A stretch of 17,589 bases of DNA from Limosilactobacillus pulli (GCF_947381555.1 NZ_CANCWQ010000035.1:1-17589); one strand, 5' to 3'; shown: positions 7,097-14,505, counted from the stretch's first letter. A program made the numbers and translations. The notes: a model not told the origin generated them from the letters alone.

Positions 7097-8983
7097 TTAT
7101 TTTTCTGCTGCGACTGGCTGCTCATTTTTCTTGGCAGCTGGTCGATTACGACGATGTGGTCGCGGCCGTGACCTGTCGCCTTCATGTTGCTTGGTGACAT
7201 CGTTTTTAACCTTGTACTTTGGATGAGTACCGGTACGACGGGTACTGCGGTGCACTTCATGCTGCAGATCACTGCCTTGCCCTTCTTCATCAGCATTCAG
7301 AATCGTAACCATCGGAATGATGACCGGGCGCCGACCCGTCCATTCAAACAGCAGCTTTTGCAGGCGGCTGACAATGGTGCGGTTAATCGCACGCCGATCA
7401 ACGTGCTGATGATTCTTAAAGGTATTCAAGATTGCCCAGAAGACTTCATGATTGGCAGCCTTGATCAGCTCTTGAGATTCATGCATGTAGACGAAGCCAC
7501 GTGAAACGATGTCTGGGCCAGCAACGATCTGATAGTCCTTAAGATCAACAACGGCAATGGCGGTTACGACCCCTTCTTCAGAAAGCATCCGTCGTTCTCG
7601 GATTTCCGGATTGCCCACGGTATCACCGGCATCGCGACCATCAATGTAGACGTCGCTTGCCGTTTCGATGTGATCGGCAACGCGACACGTATCCTTGGTT
7701 AAGGCCAGCACATCACCATTGGCCAACACGAAGCTGTGATCAGCTGGGACACCGGTTAATTCTGCCAGCTTGGTATGAATCTTTTGCATCCGGTACTCAC
7801 CATGAACTGGAGCAAAGAACTTTGGCTTCATTAAACGCAGCATCAGTTCTTCGTCAACCTGACCACCGTGACCGGATGTATGGATATTGTTGACGTAGCC
7901 GTGAATAACCTCAGCACCGTCTTCTTCCAGCTTGTTGATCAACGCATTGACGCTGGTGGTATTGCCGGGAATCGGGTTGGATGAGAAGACGACCGTATCG
8001 CCTGGCTGAATGGCAATCTGACGGTGCGTACCATTGGCAATGCGACTCAATGCGGCCATTGGCTCACCCTGCGATCCAGTACACATAATCATGACCTTTT
8101 CCGGCGGATAGCTGTTAATATCATTTTGATCAATCAATGCATCTTCTGGAATATGCAGATAGCCCAGCTCCTGGCCAGCCGTAATGGCATTTTCCATACT
8201 GCGGCCAAACACGGCAATTTTACGGCCCTGCTTTAAGGCTGCATCACTGGCCTCTCGCAGACGATAAACATTAGAGGCAAAAGATGCAAAGATGATTCGA
8301 CCTTTGATGCGTTCAAAGATGCGCCGAATATGAATATCAACCCAGCGCTCGGACTTGGTGAATTCTGGTCGTTCTGCATTGGTTGAGTCCGAGGTTAAAA
8401 GCAGCACGCCTTCTTCACCCAGCTTAGCCATCTGTTGGAAGTTTGGCCCTGGCAGATGACCAACCGGCGTCAGGTCAAACTTAAAGTCACCAGTCTGAAC
8501 GATCGTACCTTGTGGTGTATGAACGGCAACCCCCAGCGTATCCGGGATTGAGTGCGTCGTTCTGAAAAACGAGACCCACAGCTTTTTAAAGTGCACCGTA
8601 TCAAACTCATTGATCTCGTGCAGTTCAGCGCTCTTTAACAGATGCTTTTCCTCCAGCTTGCCACGAATCAAAGACATGGCAAATGGACCAGCATAGATTG
8701 GTGCATTAACCTTTTGTAAAAAGAATGGCAGGCCGCCAATGTGGTCTTCGTGACCGTGCGTAATAAAGATCCCTTTAATCTTGTCCTTGTTTTCTACCAA
8801 ATAGTCATAGTTTTGAATGACATAGTCGACTCCAAGCAGTTCATCTTCTGGGAAGAGCACCCCACAGTCAATGATGATGATTTCATCTTGGAACTGGACA
8901 CAGTACATGTTCTTACCGATTTCGCCCAGGCCACCCATGGCATAAAAAGCGACTTCATTGTTTTTGATTTTTAATTTGCGCAT
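7097..8983 (-). CDS. rnj: Ribonuclease J (beta-CASP metallo-beta-lactamase RNase), J1-like with basic tail
   Basis: A 628-residue RNase J, a 5'-3' exonuclease and endonuclease central to mRNA decay and rRNA maturation in Firmicutes. Zinc ligands are intact: HGHEDH at 76-81 (H76, H78, D80, H81). Further family motifs are TGDFKFD, SDSTNAERPEF, TGSQGEPMAALSRIANGTH, HTSGHGG and HGEYRMQ. The body closely resembles B. subtilis RNase J1, including the J1-type HEDH signature. It then adds roughly 60 residues ending in an Arg/Lys/Pro-rich tail that the 555-residue J1 lacks. The ATG at 8983 is chosen because AAAGG and AAGGAAAG lie upstream and residues just after it match the J1 N-terminus. An in-frame ATG at 9028 has no ribosome site. 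It is a single-gene unit with its own terminator. J1 versus J2 cannot be settled without the other copy. Confidence 0.94.
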   Translation of the reverse strand: MRKLKIKNNEVAFYAMGGLGEIGKNMYCVQFQDEIIIIDCGVLFPEDELLGVDYVIQNYDYLVENKDKIKGIFITHGHEDHIGGLPFFLQKVNAPIYAGPFAMSLIRGKLEEKHLLKSAELHEINEFDTVHFKKLWVSFFRTTHSIPDTLGVAVHTPQGTIVQTGDFKFDLTPVGHLPGPNFQQMAKLGEEGVLLLTSDSTNAERPEFTKSERWVDIHIRRIFERIKGRIIFASFASNVYRLREASDAALKQGRKIAVFGRSMENAITAGQELGYLHIPEDALIDQNDINSYPPEKVMIMCTGSQGEPMAALSRIANGTHRQIAIQPGDTVVFSSNPIPGNTTSVNALINKLEEDGAEVIHGYVNNIHTSGHGGQVDEELMLRLMKPKFFAPVHGEYRMQKIHTKLAELTGVPADHSFVLANGDVLALTKDTCRVADHIETASDVYIDGRDAGDTVGNPEIRERRMLSEEGVVTAIAVVDLKDYQIVAGPDIVSRGFVYMHESQELIKAANHEVFWAILNTFKNHQHVDRRAINRTIVSRLQKLLFEWTGRRPVIIPMVTILNADEEGQGSDLQHEVHRSTRRTGTHPKYKVKNDVTKQHEGDRSRPRPHRRNRPAAKKNEQPVAAEK

Positions 8984-9189
8984 AATACCTTTCTTTCCTT
9001 TATATGATTGATGTTCGCCAATTTTCATAATTCAGAAATCAATGCAAGCCAAAACAGCGCCGTCTTAAAATGACGTCACATCCGAATTTGAAAATGAGCA
9101 ACTCGTATTATTTATCCGTTCAAATAAAACTTAGTTTATTCTAACACATCCTAAAAGGCATTAGTAGTAAGTCGCTTTTGGGAAAAATA
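8984..9189. other. Leader region upstream of RNase J, no gene
   Basis: About 200 nt lie between the RNase J start and repeat copy A. I see no coding frame with a ribosome site and no convincing promoter. The best minus-strand guess is TTGGCT-N17-TATGAA, ending near 9024. A perfect 8-bp palindrome TGACGTCA sits at 9071-9078. RNase J leaders can be autoregulated in other bacteria, but nothing here proves that. Confidence 0.4.
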
Positions 9190-9242
9190 AAAGAGAGTGA
9201 GAAAAAACTCCGAAAATCAGCTCGCGGCCGATTTTCGGAGTT
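9190..9242 (-). terminator. Intrinsic terminator inside repeat copy A
   Basis: On the minus strand ACTCCGAAAATC pairs perfectly with GATTTTCGGAGT around an 11-nt loop. TTTTTCTCACTCTC and more T's follow. It ends transcription of the 115-residue gene before the RNase J leader. Confidence 0.85.
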
Positions 9243-9383
9243 TGTATTCGAACCCCAGCAAGGATGGCTAGGTCGGTCAAATGCTGATTTATCAACATTT
9301 GAACTGCCAGCTAGCTACTGCGCTGAGGCATTATTATCCATACATAGTTAAAAGGTTGAGTTAATTCCCAGCCCTTTGTTGAT
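9190..9383 (-). repeat. Dispersed 3'-UTR/terminator repeat, copy A
   Basis: One of three copies of a structured element of about 190 nt; the others are at 12701-12896 and 17257-17448. Read on the minus strand, it starts directly at the TAG stop of the 115-residue gene. A first hairpin (AAAGGG with CCTTTT, about 9377-9350) is followed by a core with further short stems and a hairpin on CAAATGTTG/CAGCATTTG. It ends in a 12-bp intrinsic terminator stem (9241-9230 with 9218-9207). Alignment to copies B and C by eye shows one 1-nt deletion and scattered substitutions. This copy is the most divergent in the middle (TTCGAACCCCAGC where B and C have TTCGCACCTCCGC, plus-strand reading). No terminal inverted repeats or target duplications were seen. 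Confidence 0.85.
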
Positions 9384-9731
9384 CTAGTCTTCTTGCGGCA
9401 GCTTGGCGTGCTCTGATTGCATCCAGGTTTCCCAGGATTCAACCGGTTCGCCGTCTTTATCAAAACGTGCCGACAGTTCGTTTAAAATTTTTACATAGCA
9501 GGATTTGACCATCGCAATACTCATATCGGCCAACTTGGCCTCTGTCAGATAGTTGTTTTCCTCCAAGATTTGATTGATCATGGCCACGGCCTCATCATCG
9601 TTGGCCAAGGCATCGATGATCTCCAGATTATCCTGCTTGTACTGGCGGACGTAGTACTTGGCAAATGTTTTCAAAGCATTGTCTTGTGCTGCATCGGTCA
9701 GTTCATTAAAGCCAAAAGTATTTTCACTCAT
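9384..9731 (-). CDS. Small acidic protein of unknown function
   Basis: I do not recognise this family. It is a 115-residue protein with no signal peptide and no membrane segment, rich in acidic residues and alanine, and predicted to be mostly helical. The N-terminus FGFNELTDAAQDNALKTF and the stretch SIAMVKSCYVKILNELSARFD look like amphipathic helices. The C-terminus WETWMQSEHAKLPQED holds two tryptophans close together. A lone cysteine is in the SCYVK segment. The start is supported by AAGGGG 8 nt before the ATG, so it is very probably a real gene. It lies between the MerR gene and RNase J on the same strand but is separated from RNase J by the terminator in repeat copy A. No function should be assigned. 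Confidence 0.75.
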   Translation of the reverse strand: MSENTFGFNELTDAAQDNALKTFAKYYVRQYKQDNLEIIDALANDDEAVAMINQILEENNYLTEAKLADMSIAMVKSCYVKILNELSARFDKDGEPVESWETWMQSEHAKLPQED

Positions 9732-9846
9732 GAACTCGTCCCCTTTTTAAATACTGTACATTATTAGCTTATCACTTTTTTGCCGCTTCGGTTTAAGCCA
9801 ACTGTGCCGTCAGTCATTTAAATCAAAATGACAAATCAATTTCTGA

Positions 9847-10296
9847 TTATCTTGACTGCCGATCACGTAATAGCAGCTGAACGTGTCCAGCACCATTAAC
9901 TTTAGCAACAATTTCTTTTTGGGGATCATCATCTAGGGGCCCTAGATTAATCAGGGTTGCCCCGTCGGCAGCCCTTTCAAAGTCCAATAGGCGATCGGCA
10001 ATGAAATGCTTAAGCGCACGCGACATATCACAGTGTTCTTCTTGTTTTTTAACGGCAACCGGCAGCGTGTAGCCTTCGTCCAAAAAATATTTGATTCCAG
10101 CAACCTGAACCAGTGTTGTCATCGAATATTTATGGCTTTTATGCTGCTGTTCTTGTTCTGAGGCAATATATCCCTTGCGCTCCCAATAGCGAATTTGACT
10201 TGGTGAGACGCCAACTGCCTGGGAAAGCTCAGTCATACTGATCAGCAGCTTTTCATGCACGAACATCTTACGAAACTCTTCTGTTATGGCACTCAT
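9847..10296 (-). CDS. MerR-family transcriptional regulator
   Basis: A 149-residue DNA-binding protein. The winged helix-turn-helix of the MerR family is at about residues 18-85. It begins ISMTELSQAVGVSPSQIRYWERKGYI, continues through a basic wing, and ends with IKYFLDEGYTLPVAV. The remaining 60 or so residues form a short effector or dimerisation part with no recognised ligand domain and no cysteine cluster typical of metal sensors. It has a single cysteine, in EHCDMS. The ATG at 10296 has AAGGAAG about 5 nt upstream. It is transcribed divergently from the DHA2 exporter gene, and the two promoters sit almost back to back. It is therefore the likely regulator of that exporter operon and of itself. 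The inducer is unknown. Confidence 0.9.
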   Translation of the reverse strand: MSAITEEFRKMFVHEKLLISMTELSQAVGVSPSQIRYWERKGYIASEQEQQHKSHKYSMTTLVQVAGIKYFLDEGYTLPVAVKKQEEHCDMSRALKHFIADRLLDFERAADGATLINLGPLDDDPQKEIVAKVNGAGHVQLLLRDRQSR

Positions 10297-10325
10297 TTTT
10301 TCTTCCTTTCGGCATCTTTTCGTTT

Positions 10326-10354
10326 AATATATCATTTACTGAGATCCTTATCAA
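10326..10354 (-). promoter_or_regulatory. Promoter of the MerR-family gene
   Basis: On the minus strand TTGATA (10354-10349), a 17-nt spacer and TATATT (10331-10326) lie 29 nt before the ATG. Spacing and boxes are near consensus. The -35 lies only 5 bp from the divergent exporter promoter's -35. Confidence 0.75.
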
Positions 10355-10372
10355 AAAAATTGACAAAGATAA
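10348..10372. promoter_or_regulatory. Candidate operator between the divergent MerR and exporter promoters
   Basis: TTATC (10348-10352) and GATAA (10368-10372) form an inverted repeat with a 15-nt gap, centred at 10360 and covering both -35 boxes. The -35 boxes themselves are nearly inverted copies of each other (TATCAA-N5-TTGACA). A regulator bound here would touch both promoters. The arms are short, so this is only a candidate. Confidence 0.4.
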
Positions 10373-10388
10373 CCGATTATTCTATATT
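10360..10388 (+). promoter_or_regulatory. Promoter of the DHA2 exporter operon
   Basis: A consensus TTGACA (10360-10365), a 17-nt spacer and TATATT (10383-10388) give a strong sigma-A promoter. The usual elongated 19-bp spacer of MerR-activated promoters is absent. This suggests that the regulator represses, or that it works differently from classical MerR activators. Confidence 0.8.
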
Positions 10389-10432
10389 AGTCTCTGCTTT
10401 TAATATAAACAATCAAAAAAGGAGGCTTTATC

Positions 10433-11929
10433 TTGTCTGCAAACATGGCAGTCGATATCAACGGTAAGCCATACCATCGCAATCTTTTGGTAATGGTAAT
10501 GCTGGTCGGAAGCTTTTGTACGGTCTTGAATCAAACTATTCTGGCCACGGCTTTTCCAACCCTGATGAAGGCTTTTGACATCAGCACGGCAACCGTTCAA
10601 TGGCTGACAACCGGTTTTATGATGGTCAATGGGATCATGATTCCGGTTTCGGCATATCTAAGCAACAAATTCAACTCAAAATGGCTCTATATCTCAGCAA
10701 TGTCGATTTTCGAACTGGGGACCATTACCGCCTTTCTCGCCCCTAATTTTGGTACCTTACTGTGTGGCCGACTGATTCAAGCAACCGCAGTCGGAATTAC
10801 AATGCCCTTGATGCAAAACATCATGCTGACGATCTTCCCGCCTGAAAAGCGTGGAGCCGCCATGGGAATTAACGGTCTGGTGATTGCTCTGGCACCAGCT
10901 CTAGGTCCTTCTCTTTCCGGATGGGTAGTGGACAACTACTCATGGCGGGTACTCTTTGGCATGATTATTCCAATCGTGGCCGTCGTAATCATTGCCAGCT
11001 TCTTTTTGATGCAAAACGTACTTAAAAACACCGATCCGACGCTTGACTGGCTGTCTTTGGTCATTTCCACGCTGGGCTTTGGTAGCGTTTTGTATGGTTT
11101 TTCATCCGTCGGCGACAAAGGCTGGACCAGCACCGTTGTCTGGGTTTCGATCATCTTTGGTGCTATCTTGATTGCACTGCTGGTCTGGCGTCAAACCAAG
11201 CTGACCAACCCGTTTTTGGACTTTAAGGTCTTTAAGACGCCTGAATTTACCTTGGCTACACTGCTCAGCTCGATTGTCATGATTGCCATGGTCGGCGTTG
11301 AACTGGTACTGCCGCTTTATCTGCAGATCGTTCATGGCATGTCGGCCTTTCATTCTGGTCTGTCATTGCTGTTAGGTGCTTTAATGATGGGATTGATGAG
11401 CCCGGTTACCGGTGATCTTTTTGACCGTTACGGTGCTAAGCGACTGGTAATGACTGGGATGTTTATCTTAACGATTGGGACGATTCCATTTGCCTTTCTG
11501 ACCCGAGAGACGCCTATTTTCGACGTAATTTTCTTATATGCCGTGCGGCTATTCGGGATCTCAATGGTTATGATGCCGGTTACGACCTCAGGCATGAACG
11601 CACTGCCATTTGAGATGATCTCACATGGCACGGCCGTCAACAATACGATCCGTCAAGTGGCTTCATCAATGGGCTCAGCAATTCTGATCTCAATTTTAAC
11701 CAACGTTACCAATTCACAAAAGCCATCACATGCCCTGCTTAAGGCTTCTCCAATTCAATACAAGGCCAAAATGATCGATGCCACGCTAAACGGCTACCAT
11801 GCAGCCTTCTGGGTCGCCATCACGTTTGCCGTTATCGGCCTTTTGGCATCCTCCAAATTGAAGAATCATAACAAGATCAATGCCAGATATGATGCTGACA
11901 ATATGCAGAAAGGAGGCAGTGCCAAATGA
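10433..11929 (+). CDS. DHA2-family MFS multidrug exporter (EmrB/QacA/LmrB-like)
   Basis: A 498-residue drug:H+ antiporter-2 family transporter with enough hydrophobic segments for 14 helices. Helix 1 carries the DHA2 motif in variant form (VLNQTILATAFPTL, with Asn in place of the common acidic residue). A SNKFNSKWLY loop corresponds to the family's G-x-L-x-D-R-x-G motif A, although the central loop copy GDLFDRYGAKR is closer. GLVIALAPALGPSLSGWVV is the antiporter motif C. The start is TTG at 10433, because GGAGG lies 7 nt upstream; the in-frame ATG at 10445 would be 19 nt away. A strong promoter shared back to back with the MerR gene precedes it, and the DUF4811 gene overlaps its 3' end by 4 nt. 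It likely exports hydrophobic drugs or toxic compounds. The substrate is unknown. Confidence 0.92.
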   Translation: MSANMAVDINGKPYHRNLLVMVMLVGSFCTVLNQTILATAFPTLMKAFDISTATVQWLTTGFMMVNGIMIPVSAYLSNKFNSKWLYISAMSIFELGTITAFLAPNFGTLLCGRLIQATAVGITMPLMQNIMLTIFPPEKRGAAMGINGLVIALAPALGPSLSGWVVDNYSWRVLFGMIIPIVAVVIIASFFLMQNVLKNTDPTLDWLSLVISTLGFGSVLYGFSSVGDKGWTSTVVWVSIIFGAILIALLVWRQTKLTNPFLDFKVFKTPEFTLATLLSSIVMIAMVGVELVLPLYLQIVHGMSAFHSGLSLLLGALMMGLMSPVTGDLFDRYGAKRLVMTGMFILTIGTIPFAFLTRETPIFDVIFLYAVRLFGISMVMMPVTTSGMNALPFEMISHGTAVNNTIRQVASSMGSAILISILTNVTNSQKPSHALLKASPIQYKAKMIDATLNGYHAAFWVAITFAVIGLLASSKLKNHNKINARYDADNMQKGGSAK

Positions 11930-12648
11930 TTACTGTTTTAATGTTTCTGGGTGCAATTGCCTTCTTTATCTCGATCATGTTTGCTCCCAGTCGGCGTACG
12001 CGAATAATCGCCGGTTTGATTACTGGCATTATCTTTGTTGGTTCAACGGTTCTGATTACTACCAACTTTCATAATCATTTTGGCATGAAAAAGGTTACGA
12101 CGACCAAAACCACGCAAGTCTATTCAGCAAGCAGCCAGCTGCCGATCATCCTCTACCAGCCGATTGGTACCTCTGGTAAAGACGACGTCTACGTTTATCG
12201 GACTAATGACGACTCAGCAAAAATCACGCATACTCAAACTGATGGATATACTACTAACCGCGTTGTCAAGACAAACGACACCAAGGCAACGCTAACAACC
12301 AAAGAGACGCGCTGGCGTTTTAAGAATAAATTCTATCGCTTATTGTTTGCTGGTTCCAAGATGGATGGCAATCTAATCTCACGTACCAATACGCTTAGGT
12401 ATCCAAAAACCTACGTCAAGCTTACCGTCAATCAGGCTGAACTGCTAAAAAAACAGATGAAATCCAGTAATGCAGCTGCTCAAACCGCTCTAAAGCAACA
12501 GGCAGAAGCGTTCGTTAAGGCTCAGTTACAAAGTGCGCTGCAAAAGAATCCGCAGCTGTCAACTACCCAACAGCTGGAAATTGCCCAGCAGGCTCAACAG
12601 CAGTTTCAAGCTCAATTAATCAAGAAAATGCTCGCGCAAGCAAACTGA
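11926..12648 (+). CDS. DUF4811-type membrane-anchored protein, partner of the exporter
   Basis: A 240-residue protein resembling the DUF4811 family, which in lactobacilli is often found behind DHA2 exporters. Two hydrophobic helices span about residues 2-20 and 24-44, separated by a short basic turn (SRRTR). After them comes a Thr/Lys-rich, probably extracellular domain (about 50-165). The C-terminal tail (about 165-240) is very rich in Gln, Ala and Lys and probably forms a long helix or coiled coil. The ATG at 11926 overlaps the exporter stop codon in an ATGA arrangement, with GGAGG 9 nt upstream inside the exporter gene. Translation of the two is therefore coupled, and stoichiometry with the exporter is likely regulated. 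Function is unknown; an accessory role in export is inference from coupling. Confidence 0.85.
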   Translation: MITVLMFLGAIAFFISIMFAPSRRTRIIAGLITGIIFVGSTVLITTNFHNHFGMKKVTTTKTTQVYSASSQLPIILYQPIGTSGKDDVYVYRTNDDSAKITHTQTDGYTTNRVVKTNDTKATLTTKETRWRFKNKFYRLLFAGSKMDGNLISRTNTLRYPKTYVKLTVNQAELLKKQMKSSNAAAQTALKQQAEAFVKAQLQSALQKNPQLSTTQQLEIAQQAQQQFQAQLIKKMLAQAN

Positions 12649-12700
12649 CAAATGCCGATTATTCGATACTCAAACTTACAAAATTAAGACTGAATATACA

Positions 12701-12753
12701 AAAGAGAGTGAGAAAAAACTCCGAAAATCAGCTTGCGACCGATCTTCGGAGTT
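12701..12753 (-). terminator. Intrinsic terminator inside repeat copy B, used by luxS
   Basis: On the minus strand ACTCCGAAGATC pairs with GATTTTCGGAGT (12752-12741 with 12729-12718), with one G-T pair. TTTTTCTCACTCTCTTTT follows. On the plus strand the same stem is followed by a weaker T stretch, so it may also help stop the exporter operon. Confidence 0.85.
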
Positions 12754-12896
12754 TGTCTTCGCACCTCCGCAAGGATGGCTAGGTTGGCCAAATGCTGATT
12801 TATCAGCGTTTGAACTGCCAGCCAGCTACTGCGCTGAGGCATTATTATCCATAAAATAGTTAAGAGGTTGAGTTAATTCCCAGCCTCTTTTATTGT
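12701..12896 (-). repeat. Dispersed 3'-UTR/terminator repeat, copy B
   Basis: Second copy of the structured element. Read on the minus strand it begins right after the luxS TAG stop. The first hairpin is AAGAGG with CCTCTT, then come the conserved core, a CAAACGCTG/CAGCATTTG hairpin (one mismatch), and the terminator. Over 164 nt (12701-12864) it aligns with copy C without gaps and with 7 substitutions by my hand count. The other side of the repeat is about 50 nt from the end of the DUF4811 gene, so the element separates two convergent units. Confidence 0.88.
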
Positions 12897-13373
12897 CTAG
12901 TCAACTACATGGCGTTCAAATGGCTGGTCACTAATGCCTTCAGCCAAAATCTTCTTGCTCCATTCCTTAGCTGAGAACAGTGAATGGTCACGGTAATTGC
13001 CACAGCTCTTTTCTGTGGTTCCCTGCACGTCTTCCCACTTAATCTGGTAGGCAATTTCTTCGAGTGAGGACTTCAAGGCCTTGGCAACTTCGGTCGTGGT
13101 GTGCTCACCCCAAGTAATTAAATGGAAACCAGTCCGACAGCCAAATGGCGAACAGTCAATGACGCCCGTCAAACGGTCCCGTAACAACCCTGCCAGCAGG
13201 TGTTCAATCGTGTGCAGTCCTGCCGTTGGGATGGCATTTTCGTTTGGCTGAACCAAGCGCAGATCATAGTTGCTGATCTCGTCGCCTTTTGGTCCTTCTT
13301 CAACCGTAATCAAACGGACATAAGGTGCCTTTACCTTGGTATGATCCAGCGTGAAACTTTCAACTTTAGCCAT
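12897..13373 (-). CDS. luxS: S-ribosylhomocysteine lyase (LuxS), AI-2 synthase
   Basis: A 158-residue LuxS, full length. It cleaves S-ribosylhomocysteine to homocysteine and DPD, the precursor of autoinducer-2, as part of the activated methyl cycle. The metal site is intact: HTIEH at 54-58 (H54, catalytic E57, H58) and C124 in SCGNYRDHS. The catalytic cysteine is C79 in GCRTGFH. The start is firm, with AGGAGG 8 nt before the ATG. A TATAAT is present upstream, so it probably has its own promoter despite lying behind the pseudouridine synthase gene on the same strand. It is followed immediately by repeat copy B, whose terminator gives luxS a structured 3' UTR of about 190 nt. No pfs or methionine-cycle gene is adjacent. 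Confidence 0.97.
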   Translation of the reverse strand: MAKVESFTLDHTKVKAPYVRLITVEEGPKGDEISNYDLRLVQPNENAIPTAGLHTIEHLLAGLLRDRLTGVIDCSPFGCRTGFHLITWGEHTTTEVAKALKSSLEEIAYQIKWEDVQGTTEKSCGNYRDHSLFSAKEWSKKILAEGISDQPFERHVVD

Positions 13374-13404
13374 GAAAAATTCCTCCTAAAACTTAATTAG
13401 CCTT

Positions 13405-13433
13405 ATTATAGAACTTTTGAACGTCTTCGCATG
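13405..13433 (-). promoter_or_regulatory. Probable luxS promoter
   Basis: A perfect TATAAT on the minus strand (13410-13405) lies 31 nt before the luxS ATG. No good -35 box is found at 16-18 nt spacing, so promoter strength is uncertain. Confidence 0.4.
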
Positions 13434-13442
13434 GATAAATTA

Positions 13443-14318
13443 TCAGTTCATTGCCTGTTTAAACGTTGCTGGCAGCTCAATCTTAAAATCAAGGTGCCTT
13501 AGGGTAAATGGGTCATCAAACGCAATATGCGAAGCACAAAGCAGCTGATGGTCAAAGCGACTGGCATCACCACCATACAGATGATCACCCAGCAGTGGAT
13601 GACCGAGATGACTGAAGTGAACGCGAATCTGGTGGGTGCGGCCAGTATGCAGACGCACTCTGGCCAGCGTCCAGTTTTGACCGCATGCCTCGACCCAGTA
13701 TTCGGTCCTGGCATTTTGACCATCGGCACTGATTTCACGCTGAGCCCGACCTTCAACTCGAGCAATCGGGGCGTCAATCATATCATGATCATTAGTTAAA
13801 ATGCCTTGAACGATCGCTTGATATTCTTTAATCATTTTATGCTGTTGAATCTGTTGGCTGATCATGCTGACGGCTACCTGATGCTTAGCAACCAGCAATA
13901 GGCCACTGGTGTAGCGATCCAACCGTGTAATCAGGTGTGGTCGCTGGTCTGGCGAATCGTTGCGTATCAGATATCCAGTCACGCGATTGAGTAGCGTATC
14001 ATCTCCAGTCGTTGGCCCTGGAATTGAAGCTAGGCCGGCTGGCTTGCTGATAACCAGCCAGTTGGCATCTTCAAATACAATATCCAACGTGCCATTGCTT
14101 GATTTAACGTCTGGATTGGGAAATTCTGGCGCAACTTTAATTGTTAGCGGCTGATTAGGCAAGATCTTGGTTGTCGGTCGTACAATACGATGATCAACTT
14201 GAAACTCACCAGCACCATTTTTGATGTCATTAAACATCCGATGCCCCATTCCAAGCGTCTGCAGAAATTTTTTGATCTTGATTGGTTCCTGACCGCGATA
14301 AATCCAAGTATTTTCCAT
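13443..14318 (-). CDS. RluA-family RNA pseudouridine synthase
   Basis: A 291-residue pseudouridine synthase that isomerises uridine in rRNA or tRNA. The N-terminal ~65 residues resemble the degenerate S4-like RNA-binding segment of the RluC/RluD group. The catalytic domain follows: SKPAGLASIPG at about 91-101, and the active-site block TRLDRYTSGLLLVAK with catalytic D134. The C-terminal motif is VRLHTGRTHQIRVHFSHLGHPLLGDHLYGG. The start is set at 14318, where GGAGGGG lies just before the ATG. A longer in-frame form from 14366 would begin inside the tRNA terminator and lacks a ribosome site. It lies 22 nt downstream of that terminator on the minus strand, and luxS follows 69 nt later. The modified uridine cannot be assigned from sequence. 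Confidence 0.92.
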   Translation of the reverse strand: MENTWIYRGQEPIKIKKFLQTLGMGHRMFNDIKNGAGEFQVDHRIVRPTTKILPNQPLTIKVAPEFPNPDVKSSNGTLDIVFEDANWLVISKPAGLASIPGPTTGDDTLLNRVTGYLIRNDSPDQRPHLITRLDRYTSGLLLVAKHQVAVSMISQQIQQHKMIKEYQAIVQGILTNDHDMIDAPIARVEGRAQREISADGQNARTEYWVEACGQNWTLARVRLHTGRTHQIRVHFSHLGHPLLGDHLYGGDASRFDHQLLCASHIAFDDPFTLRHLDFKIELPATFKQAMN

Positions 14319-14339
14319 TTTCCCCTCCAAATTGGCATA

Positions 14340-14372
14340 CAAAAAAAGTTGAGACCGAAATCTCAACTTTCA
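14340..14372 (-). terminator. Intrinsic terminator of the tRNA-Asp gene
   Basis: On the minus strand AAGTTGAGA pairs with TCTCAACTT (9 bp) around a 6-nt TTTCGG loop. A run of seven T's, counting the last stem T's, follows. It lies about 11 nt past the tRNA 3' end. Confidence 0.9.
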
Positions 14373-14382
14373 AAAACTATAG

Positions 14383-14458
14383 CGGTCCGTACGAGACTCG
14401 AACTCGTGATCTCATCCGTGACAGGGATGCGTCCTAACCAAAACTAGACCAACGGACC
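14383..14458 (-). tRNA. tRNA-Asp (anticodon GTC)
   Basis: A 76-nt cloverleaf on the minus strand. The acceptor stem is GGTCCGT with ACGGACC, with a G discriminator as expected for Asp. The anticodon arm is CATCC-CTGTCAC-GGATG with anticodon GTC, and the T arm is ACGAG-TTCGAGT-CTCGT. The 3' CCA is not encoded and must be added by the CCA enzyme. It has its own consensus promoter and its own terminator, so it is a single-gene transcription unit. Confidence 0.97.
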
Positions 14459-14476
14459 AATTTCACAACAATCAAT

Positions 14477-14505
14477 AGTATACGAAAAGATTTACTCGGC
14501 GTCAA
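14477..14505 (-). promoter_or_regulatory. Promoter of the tRNA-Asp gene
   Basis: On the minus strand TTGACG (14505-14500), a 17-nt spacer and TATACT (14482-14477) lie 18 nt upstream of the mature tRNA 5' end. This is a near-consensus sigma-A promoter, as expected for a stable RNA. Confidence 0.8.

Noticed and set aside
9384..12899. The repeat supplying the stop codon of its host gene, since copies A and B both follow GACTAG
   Set aside because: LuxS ends at its normal family position and copy C follows a TAA in a different context, so the shared hexamer is probably chance.
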